Shown: positions 13,788 to 19,263 of the stretch, one piece after another
Position numbering within the stretch: the first letter of the stretch is position 1
Layout of the letters: each line of letters opens with the position of its first letter
Assembly (NCBI GenBank): GCA_946626015.1
Contig: CAMOTT010000021.1
Span: forward strand, 1 to 19,263
Source of the DNA: an uncultured Clostridia bacterium
GTDB lineage: Bacteria > Bacillota > Clostridia > Oscillospirales > Acutalibacteraceae
Direction of reading: 5' to 3'
DNA length: 19,263 nt
Position numbers and translations under genes: made by a program
The notes under the pieces: generated by a model
Told to the model about the DNA's origin: nothing
Databases searched by the model: none
The model's input: only the letters and a program-made list of their open reading frames with translations

Positions 13788-15401
13788 ATGAAAAAGGTTG
13801 AAATCACACTGAATTCGGACGGAAGCTACACCTGCTCCCAGGACAAGATCTACATAGGCGAGCATATGGCGGTGGAGCTTGAGATCACTCTGCCGGAGGA
13901 TATGCAGACGGGCTTTGAAAGCTACGCTCTGTGCCTTGACCCGTCCGGGATGTGCAAAAAAATCATTATAAGCGGAATAAAGGACGCGGAGCTCAACGAA
14001 TCCGCCAAGGCACGGTTTTCGGAGGGAGTCATCTATTGCGCCCTCCCCCGGGAGTTCACCGAAACGCCGGAGCTTTATATGCAGGCGGAGGCAAGGGTGG
14101 AGTCGGGCAACTCTGTGACCTATGTGGAAAAAACCGGGATCTTCTGCGTAAAATTTGACAAGTCCATAGTTGGCAGGGAATTTGTAACCGACCCCTGTTT
14201 TTCAGGGATATTTGACCCGGAAAAGTACACTGTGAACGATCTTGGCCACACCCACTCCTACAACAGCCTTTTGGATCTGCCGGAGCTTTATCAGCCGGAC
14301 AATGACGTGCATATAAAATTTGTCTCTTTGGCGGACGAGGATTACCGTGAGCCGATGGAGGTCATAAACCCGGGAGACTATGTGACCCTTCCTCCCAGAT
14401 TTTCGCTGATAAAAGACGGCAAAAAGCGCAAGGTTTACGGTTGGAAGCTCCACGAGACCGACGAGCGCATCTTTGACGGCGCTTACAGGTACCCGATCCC
14501 CAGAGGCTTTAAAGGCACCATCACATTCTACGCCCAGTGGTCTGCAAATTATTATGAGTATATTGGCCTTACAAGGGAGATCACAAACATGGCGAACGGG
14601 GATTCCTTCCCGGTAAACTCAAACGATGTAATGTACATTTACGAGACGTACAGAAGCTCCTCCTTTGAGGAGGAGGGCATTGACGCTCTGCTGGAGGAGC
14701 TGGAGCTTGCCAACTCAAGGGTCAACACAATGAACTGCCCCAGCCAGAAAGAGGTGGATATGCAGGTGAAAAAGCTGCGGGATCTGCTCAACGGCATAAA
14801 GCTTAAAAAGCTGCCGGCAAGGATCGCCTGCAGCGAGGGAGCCGCCCATGACCACAACTGGAAAAATATAGTGAACTACTGTGTTTCGCTTTTCGGTGAG
14901 GACGTTACTCTGGATACCATTGCCCTTAACACTCCCATACCGGAGGACTGTATATTCACGGATCAATCCATGGCGGCTTTGCGCGAAAAGCTTGTGGATC
15001 TGAAGGATATACTTATCCTTGCAATGTCGGATATGTACCGTATACCGGAGCTGAGCACTATGACTATGGTAATGGGTATGCTCTACAATAAATATCACGC
15101 CCTGACCAGAAAAACGAGCTGTGTGGTAGATATGGTATCCACAACAGTGTCTGTTTCGACTCAGGACGGGGTGGAGTACAAATACGGCACCTTGAACACC
15201 CTGAGCATCACGCTGCCCGCGGAGCCCAGATACAAGACGCGCATAACCTTTACCAGCGGAAATGAGGCGACGGTGGTGGCCTTTACCGCAATGCCCGTGT
15301 GGGCGGACGGAGAGATACCGGAAATAGCTGCCGGAAGAACGTATCAGATAGACATTGAGGACGGTCTGGCGGTTTGGAGGGGTTTTTATGCGGCAAGCTG
15401 A
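13788..15401 (+). CDS. Phage tail-fibre/baseplate-appendage-like protein with InlB-type domain
   Basis: The 537-residue protein has no signal peptide. Residues 1-129 form a beta-rich N-terminal domain like those docking phage baseplate proteins (BppU type), ending VTYVEKTGIFCVKFDKSIVG. GHTHSYNSLLDLPEL (153-167) resembles the HxH plus DLP motif of trimeric tail fibres. Residues about 177-251 form an InlB/Listeria-Bacteroides-type repeat (PGDYVTLP, YGWKL, TFYAQW). Residues about 295-345 are helical (LLEELELANSRVNTMNCPSQ). The C-terminal domain (about 470-537) is beta-rich, with TLSITLPAEPRYKTRITFTSG. Its likely role is surface or receptor binding. AGAGAGG lies about 11 bases before ATG 13788. 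No other virion gene lies beside it in the window, which is unusual. The assignment rests on motif pattern, not on a known homologue. Confidence 0.7.
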   Translation: MKKVEITLNSDGSYTCSQDKIYIGEHMAVELEITLPEDMQTGFESYALCLDPSGMCKKIIISGIKDAELNESAKARFSEGVIYCALPREFTETPELYMQAEARVESGNSVTYVEKTGIFCVKFDKSIVGREFVTDPCFSGIFDPEKYTVNDLGHTHSYNSLLDLPELYQPDNDVHIKFVSLADEDYREPMEVINPGDYVTLPPRFSLIKDGKKRKVYGWKLHETDERIFDGAYRYPIPRGFKGTITFYAQWSANYYEYIGLTREITNMANGDSFPVNSNDVMYIYETYRSSSFEEEGIDALLEELELANSRVNTMNCPSQKEVDMQVKKLRDLLNGIKLKKLPARIACSEGAAHDHNWKNIVNYCVSLFGEDVTLDTIALNTPIPEDCIFTDQSMAALREKLVDLKDILILAMSDMYRIPELSTMTMVMGMLYNKYHALTRKTSCVVDMVSTTVSVSTQDGVEYKYGTLNTLSITLPAEPRYKTRITFTSGNEATVVAFTAMPVWADGEIPEIAAGRTYQIDIEDGLAVWRGFYAAS

Positions 15402-16029
15402 CAGACGCAGAGCTTTGCTGCCCGGCAGCGCCGGTTCGGGCTGGGATTTTGAGTTCGACGCCTCAACCGGAGTTCTGCCCCCGGCGGATAAAATGACAGT
15501 TGCCCTTGTGACCCCGGGGTACGCGGATCAATCCACTGCGGAATTCGTAAACGGATATTACAGGCTCACGGGTATCGGCAGCACTTCCGCGGACGGCAAC
15601 GGCATAGCCCTGAGGCTCAACTCCTCATATCTCGGCACAAGGTGCGAGGCAGAGTGCGCCTTCTATATCAGAACCTATTCCATAAGCGAGCTGGCGCTTC
15701 AGTTCAGCCTGAGAGTCTCCGCCGGGCACGATTTTATTGTGCGAATACAAAGTGGGAGGCTGGCCATATATGAACAACGGGGAACGGCCATAAACAAATA
15801 CTATAACTCCACCACGACCACCGCCAATACCCGTTACGTTCTCCGCTGTGAGCTGGACGGCGAGAACAGCGTGGCTTCTTTCTACCTTAACGATGAGCTT
15901 ATCGTTAAGAAAACCACGTATTTCGTTATGGATAACTGCGACTACACAAGCCAGGTCATGGCGGTGTCGGCGGGTTACAGCAACCGCGCGCAGGTGGATA
16001 TAGAATATTTTAAATACAGAAAATTATAG
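15388..16029 (+). CDS. LamG/concanavalin-like beta-sandwich protein of the phage-derived operon
   Basis: ATG 15388 has GGAGGGG (15376-15382) upstream and overlaps the fibre-like gene by 14 bases. The longer frame from TTG 15355 has no such site. The 213-residue protein is beta-rich: GYYRLTGIGSTSADGNGIAL, then CEAECAFYIRTYSISELAL, FIVRIQSGRLAIYEQ and TRYVLRCELDGENSVASFYLND. That alternation is typical of LamG/concanavalin lectin-like folds found in phage tail appendages. No signal peptide or catalytic motif is seen. It probably binds glycans or assembles with the preceding fibre-like protein. Confidence 0.65.
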   Translation: MRQADRRRALLPGSAGSGWDFEFDASTGVLPPADKMTVALVTPGYADQSTAEFVNGYYRLTGIGSTSADGNGIALRLNSSYLGTRCEAECAFYIRTYSISELALQFSLRVSAGHDFIVRIQSGRLAIYEQRGTAINKYYNSTTTTANTRYVLRCELDGENSVASFYLNDELIVKKTTYFVMDNCDYTSQVMAVSAGYSNRAQVDIEYFKYRKL

Positions 16030-16039
16030 GAGAAAAAAT

Positions 16040-16351
16040 ATGAGAAAGCTTTACGGAAGAATAAACGAAAGCGGAGGGTTTGAGCGCGCGCCAAAAACTT
16101 TGGATCTGGACGGATATATCATCCTCAATCCTTTGGAGGTGCACTATCGCAGAGCAGGCTACAAGCCGGTAAGGGAGACTGAAGGCGCCGGTCTGGTAAC
16201 CTATACCGAGACGGAGGAGGAGATACTTCAATCATGGAGCGGCAATACAAATTCCGATGGCGAGGATCACATAACGGCGCTGGAAATGGCCGTCTGCGAA
16301 TTATATGAATTGATAGAGGGAGTGCTTAAGAATGGCGAAAATTTATTATAA
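16040..16351 (+). CDS. Small phage-type protein between fibre and lysis genes
   Basis: The 103-residue protein begins at ATG 16040, with AGGAG just upstream. It has the pattern of a small protein common near tail-fibre and holin genes of Clostridia phages: an N-terminal LYGRINESGGFE, then NPLEVHYRRAGYKPVRETEG, YTETEEEILQSW and a helical end. I know of no assigned function; fibre assembly is possible. The last 20 bases overlap the CD1375-like gene. Confidence 0.7.
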   Translation: MRKLYGRINESGGFERAPKTLDLDGYIILNPLEVHYRRAGYKPVRETEGAGLVTYTETEEEILQSWSGNTNSDGEDHITALEMAVCELYELIEGVLKNGENLL

Positions 16352-16442
16352 TCTTATAGTCAAGGGCAAAAAGACCCTTGAGGAGGTGCCTGCCGCGCTG
16401 AGAGGGCAGGTCGCCGCCCTGCTGGAGGTGAGGGAAGCTTGA
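16332..16442 (+). CDS. CD1375-like small phage protein
   Basis: This 36-residue ORF starts at ATG 16332 and ends with TGA 16440-16442. MAKIYYNLIVKGKKTLEEVP, followed by ALRGQVAALLEVREA, is the pattern of the CD1375 family, short proteins encoded beside tail-fibre and holin genes in Clostridia phages. GGGAG (16318-16322) is a usable ribosome site. It overlaps both neighbours, as expected in a coupled phage operon. Its function is unknown. Confidence 0.8.
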   Translation: MAKIYYNLIVKGKKTLEEVPAALRGQVAALLEVREA

Positions 16443-16531
16443 TACACGCCTTGTTTACCGCGGCGCCCCTTACGATATTGGCCGTGCCGCTGATGATACT
16501 GTACAGGCTGAGCGAATGGGGGTTGATCTGA
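16439..16531 (+). CDS. 30-residue membrane microprotein ahead of the lysin
   Basis: TTG 16439 overlaps the previous stop (TTGA) and its own TGA overlaps the next ATG (TGATG). GGAGGTGA (16424-16431), a full complement to the 16S anti-Shine-Dalgarno sequence, lies about 8 bases upstream. The product reads MIHALFTAAPLTILAVPLMI and then LYRLSEWGLI, one hydrophobic helix. The position next to an endolysin suggests a holin-like or lysis-helper peptide. Its size and TTG start leave some doubt. Confidence 0.55.
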   Translation: MIHALFTAAPLTILAVPLMILYRLSEWGLI

Positions 16532-17286
16532 TGGCAAAGACAAGCGCAGGGCTTGTTGCCCATGCCGGGGCGCAGATAGGTCTGCCCTACGTCTACGGCA
16601 CCTACGGAAAGGCGCTCACAGCCGATATCGTGCGCCAAAAAGCAAAGCAGTACCCCACGCAGATGTACGCCTCACGGGAGGAGTACGCCTTAAAACATTT
16701 TTTGGGCAAACGCAGCTACGACTGCGCCGGGCTGGTCAAGTCCTATATGTTTCAGGAAACGCCCGACGCGGCGCCGAAATACAGCGAAAAATACGACAAA
16801 AACGTGGGCGGTCTGATAAAGGCCTGCGTTGAGACAGGGGCGATATCCTCCATTCCCGAGATCCCCGGGCTGCTGGTGTTCCGGGGCACTGCCCACGTGG
16901 GGATCTACGCGGGGGACGGAGTTGTGATCGAGGCAAAGGGCTTTGACTACGGCGTGGTAAAAAGCAGGCTCTCCTCCGGCGGCTGGGATAAGTGGGGAAA
17001 GCTCGGCTGGATAAGCTATCCCCGGCAGGCAGCCTCTCCGGTTACGGCTCAGAAGACGGAGGACGCTGTTTTTACGGCGGAAAAGATATTCAAAAACACC
17101 TCCGGCGAGACGCTCAGCGTGTTTGCCGACACTAAGCTTGAAACAAAGATCGGTACCCTCCCGGCAGGGAACAGCTGTAAATGTCTGGGGGTCATCGACA
17201 AAAAAGCCCTGCTGAAATACAGGGTGGTTTCAACAGGGGCATACAAGGTGGGTTTTACAAGCTTCGTTCAGGGGGTGGAGAGCTGA
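16531..17286 (+). CDS. NlpC/P60 cell-wall hydrolase (phage-type endolysin)
   Basis: ATG 16531 is preferred over ATG 16516 because GGGGG (16518-16522) lies 8 bases before it and it is coupled to the preceding stop. The 251-residue protein has an NlpC/P60 domain (about 5-160). The catalytic Cys65 sits in SYDCAGLVK and His122 in TAHVGIY, with a polar third position near Glu134 in VIEAKG. The C-terminal about 80 residues look like an SH3-type wall-binding domain (KIFKNTSGETLSVF, then KIGTLPAGNSCKCLGV). It has no signal peptide, so it should need the holin to reach the peptidoglycan. The likely reaction is cleavage of peptide-stem bonds. Downstream genes encode XhlA-like and holin-like membrane proteins. 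Confidence 0.92.
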   Translation: MAKTSAGLVAHAGAQIGLPYVYGTYGKALTADIVRQKAKQYPTQMYASREEYALKHFLGKRSYDCAGLVKSYMFQETPDAAPKYSEKYDKNVGGLIKACVETGAISSIPEIPGLLVFRGTAHVGIYAGDGVVIEAKGFDYGVVKSRLSSGGWDKWGKLGWISYPRQAASPVTAQKTEDAVFTAEKIFKNTSGETLSVFADTKLETKIGTLPAGNSCKCLGVIDKKALLKYRVVSTGAYKVGFTSFVQGVES

Positions 17287-17589
17287 ATGGCAACAACGGA
17301 AGAACGGCTTACGGCTCTTGAGACCAACGAAAAAAATATTTTTCACAGGATCGATGAAATCCGTAAGGACGTGAAGGATATACACGAGCTTACCGCGTCT
17401 GTGAAGCTCATTGCGGCGGAGACCGTGAGCATCAGCCAAAAGGTGGACAAGGTGGATTGCCGCTTGCAGGCGGTGGAAAACAAACCCGGAGACGATCTGC
17501 GGTACTATAAACGCACGGTCATTTCCTGCGCCATAACCGCGCTGGTAAGCGGAGCGATAGCGTCGGTGATGACGCTGATCTTAAAGTAA
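17287..17589 (+). CDS. XhlA-like membrane protein of the lysis cassette
   Basis: The 100-residue protein starts at ATG 17287, directly after the lysin stop. Residues 1-70 form a long coiled coil (ERLTALETNEKNIFHRIDEI, then VSISQKVDKVDCRLQAVE) and residues about 77-98 a transmembrane helix (VISCAITALVSGAIASVMTL). This matches hemolysin XhlA-type proteins encoded beside endolysins and holins in Firmicutes prophages, which help disrupt the membrane. It is co-transcribed with the lysin and holin-like gene. Confidence 0.8.
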   Translation: MATTEERLTALETNEKNIFHRIDEIRKDVKDIHELTASVKLIAAETVSISQKVDKVDCRLQAVENKPGDDLRYYKRTVISCAITALVSGAIASVMTLILK

Positions 17590-17604
17590 AGGGGGGAGAA
17601 AAAA

Positions 17605-17946
17605 ATGAGCTTTTTGAATTTTGATTTTGCAAAGTGGTATTCTGTTATGCTGGCTGCTGCCGCAGCGGGAATGCTGGTGTGGTTCACCGTCAGGGGCGAG
17701 ATAAAGACGGTGGAGGATATCCTTTTTAAACTTGTTACCAACGCGGAGATGAAATATCCCGGGGGAACAGGCGAGCTTAAACGGGCGGAGGTCATAGAGA
17801 AAATTTATCTGAGGCTGCCGCCTCTGCTCCGCTGCCTTATCTCGGAGGAACGGCTTTCGGATATGGTGGAGCAGGCTCTTAAAAAGGCAAAGGAGATCTG
17901 GCAGAACAATCATAACCTGTCCGACTACATACAGAAGAACAAATAA
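17605..17946 (+). CDS. Holin-like protein (LLH type)
   Basis: The 113-residue protein begins at ATG 17605 after AAAGGGGGGAG. One hydrophobic helix lies near the N-terminus (WYSVMLAAAAAGMLVWFTV, about 10-28). A soluble amphipathic part follows (VEDILFKLVTNAEMKYPGGTG, then KRAEVIEKIYLRLPPLLRCL). This is the layout of the LLH holin family of Clostridia prophages. It would form membrane lesions that let the NlpC/P60 enzyme reach the wall. It is the last intact gene of the phage-derived operon. Confidence 0.8.
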   Translation: MSFLNFDFAKWYSVMLAAAAAGMLVWFTVRGEIKTVEDILFKLVTNAEMKYPGGTGELKRAEVIEKIYLRLPPLLRCLISEERLSDMVEQALKKAKEIWQNNHNLSDYIQKNK

Positions 17947-18054
17947 AAAGCAATAAACATACAAACAAGCGCGTTGGTTCACGATGTGCTGAAAGTTGAC
18001 GGAGTCACAGCGGCGTCGATCTTGTACCACGATGGCGAGATAACTGCGTCTTAA
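17947..18054 (+). pseudogene. Possible fragment of a lost phage structural gene
   Basis: In the frame of the holin gene, directly after its stop, the DNA reads through to TAA 18052-18054 with the peptide AINIQTSALVHDVLKVDGVT followed by AASILYHDGEITAS. The end resembles the C-terminus of baseplate J-like proteins (a GV turn followed by a beta hairpin). There is no good start codon with a ribosome site, so if real it is a 3' remnant left by a deletion. The short length makes this tentative. Confidence 0.3.
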
Positions 18055-18077
18055 GACGGTCAAACGACTGAACAAAA

Positions 18078-18121
18078 AAATCCCGGCCGTGACATTCAGA
18101 TGAATGCCGCGGCCGGGATTT
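18078..18121. terminator. Terminator for the minus-strand kinase-like gene, possibly bidirectional
   Basis: AAATCCCGGCCG (18078-18089) and CGGCCGGGATTT (18110-18121) are perfect complements, with inner CATTC/GAATG pairing and loop AGAT. On the minus strand the stem runs into seven Ts (AAAAAAA at 18074-18080 on plus), right after the stop at 18132. On the plus strand only three Ts follow, enough for weak termination of the phage-derived operon. Confidence 0.85.
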
Positions 18122-18131
18122 GACCTTATAT

Positions 18132-19263
18132 TCAACCTTGTCCCGTCAGGTGATCCCATATTATATTTTTGATTTCCACAAGCTCTGTTTCGTAGGGCCG
18201 GGTGACGTCCACTGTGCGAACGTCCTTCGCGCCAAAGGAGAGGCTGCGGATGACCTGGTGCTTTTTTGCTACAAGCTCCGGGTCTTCCTCCGGCTTGCGG
18301 CGCAGGGATTCCTCCGGGGGCAACATGAGCTTTATAAGCAGATCCGGTGCGATCTTCGCGGCAAGGGCAAGGTAGTGTTCCTCCCGCTTTGCCGCGTGTT
18401 CCACGCAGGCCCGGGGGAGCTTGCCTTTGACCTTCGGCAGATAAAATGTGCGGATCTTTGCGCCGTCATTGATGCCCGGGACCTCCGCCTGGGGATAGCG
18501 GTCAAACAGGGCGATGCCGCCGTTTTTTAAATACCGCCCGGTTTTGCGCAGGGTCTTAAGGGTCAAACGGGCAACGCGCCGATAATCCGAGACTACAAGC
18601 AGAGCCGCAAGCGGACGAAAAACCCCGTTATGCGGTAAACGTGCGGCCAGACTGCGCTGGGGGGAACGGTAGTGTTCGCCGCTGCCAAGGTAGAAATTCC
18701 TGACCTCCAGCTTCCAGCGGAGCCAGTTGCCGATATCCCGGGTCACGGTGGATTTTCCGGCGCCGTCCTGCCCCACAAAGGCAATTCGCGCGCCCCCGGA
18801 AGCCAGAGCCTTTTTTGTAAAGCGGCTGAGGGAACGGGGAAAGATCCTGCGGTACGTTTCGTATTGGAGCCTGCGCTTGAGCTGCCGCAGCGCGGGGAAG
18901 CTCCGCTCTTTTTTAATGAGTTTTTCAAGGATACCGGCTACCGGCTGAACGTCCGGCTGCTCCTGCTCAAAAAGAGCATAGAGCCGATCCGCTTCACTGC
19001 CGCTCAATCCGCAGCGCGTGACGCTTAAGCGGAAATCAGCCTCATTCGTATTGGCGCGGAGGTAGGAAAGATTTGCCTTGATCTTGTCCTCATTTTTTAA
19101 TGCGCCGGTAAAGATCCTGCAAAGCAGGATCAAAAATTCCACGGCAGGATCCTGCACCATACAGCCCTCCTGCTCCCGCGCCAGCTCAAAGCAGACGTCA
19201 TAGGGCAAAAAGGTGTATTCGTGCACAAGCTGTTTGCCGAACACCGACCGGAAATGCAGGTGC
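18132..19263 (-). CDS. P-loop kinase-like protein (thymidylate kinase fold), 5' end outside window
   Basis: The reading frame stays open to the right window edge. Upstream of GTG 19244 it continues as HLHFRS, so the true start probably lies outside. Counting from that GTG, the C-terminal half has a Walker A motif GQDGAGKST (158-166), a later LFDRYPQAE that resembles the DR motif of thymidylate kinases, and a LID-like basic region (LRRKPEEDPELVAKKH). The N-terminal about 140 residues form a separate helical domain (LPYDVCFELAREQEG, then LRQLKRRLQYETYRR). It probably phosphorylates a nucleotide or sugar. Relatives I recall occur near surface-polysaccharide genes, but no such neighbours are in the window. 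It ends at a strong terminator. Confidence 0.75.
   Translation of the reverse strand, partial: HLHFRSVFGKQLVHEYTFLPYDVCFELAREQEGCMVQDPAVEFLILLCRIFTGALKNEDKIKANLSYLRANTNEADFRLSVTRCGLSGSEADRLYALFEQEQPDVQPVAGILEKLIKKERSFPALRQLKRRLQYETYRRIFPRSLSRFTKKALASGGARIAFVGQDGAGKSTVTRDIGNWLRWKLEVRNFYLGSGEHYRSPQRSLAARLPHNGVFRPLAALLVVSDYRRVARLTLKTLRKTGRYLKNGGIALFDRYPQAEVPGINDGAKIRTFYLPKVKGKLPRACVEHAAKREEHYLALAAKIAPDLLIKLMLPPEESLRRKPEEDPELVAKKHQVIRSLSFGAKDVRTVDVTRPYETELVEIKNIIWDHLTGQG

Noticed and set aside
18120..18530. Plus-strand 136-codon ORF
   Set aside because: It is antisense to the P-loop kinase-like gene, overlaps the terminator, and its peptide shows no domain pattern.
1..19263. CRISPR array, tRNA or rRNA genes, transposase or integrase, attachment sites
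   Set aside because: No regularly spaced repeats, no recognisable RNA gene sequence, and no integrase or transposase motifs were seen. Phage attachment repeats flanking 12068-18054 were not found by eye.

Overview
The window looks like a chromosomal segment from a Gram-positive Clostridia-type bacterium, probably a gut or rumen relative of the Oscillospiraceae/Ruminococcaceae. This rests on a T-box leader with consensus sigma-A promoters, strong purine-rich ribosome binding sites with some TTG/GTG starts, the GatCAB transamidation genes, InlB-type repeats in a large exported protein, and Firmicutes-type phage lysis genes. Species cannot be assigned from sequence reading alone.

Layout. 1-343: tail of an upstream gene, a terminator, then an AT-rich promoter region with repeated dyad elements. 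344-3445: a 1033-residue exported multidomain protein. 3490-5507: consensus promoter, T-box riboswitch and aspS. 5573-7810: a divergent pair (XRE-type HTH protein on the minus strand, membrane Ser/Thr kinase on the plus strand) followed by a membrane-anchored DUF4352-like protein. 7913-10993: gatC-gatA-gatB behind a promoter with a 25-bp dyad over its -10 element. 11072-12064: a zinc-ribbon/TPR protein with a 16-residue histidine run and a C-terminal membrane anchor. 12068-18054: a phage-derived block with a cleavable CI/LexA-like repressor, a divergent promoter, a sigma-region-4-like/XRE regulator, fibre-like and LamG-like proteins, small phage-type ORFs, an NlpC/P60 hydrolase, an XhlA-like protein and a holin-like protein. 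18078-18121: a terminator. 18132-19263: a P-loop kinase-like gene that runs off the window.

Two points stand out. First, the GatA in the gatCAB operon has an intact reading frame and a recognisable amidase C-terminal half, but it lacks the N-terminal region and all three catalytic residues (Lys and both Ser). GatC and GatB look normal. This could be a GatCAB that works on free ammonia or has another function. Second, the phage-derived block carries regulation, fibre/adhesin and lysis genes in one tightly packed transcription unit, with no capsid, portal, terminase, tail-tube or integrase gene between the repressor and the end of the lysis genes. It may be a prophage remnant or a domesticated inducible lysis/release cassette.

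aspS and gatCAB belong to the same pathway logic: a non-discriminating AspRS makes Asp-tRNA(Asn), which GatCAB amidates. The T-box would tie aspS to tRNA charging. Whether this AspRS is non-discriminating cannot be decided here.
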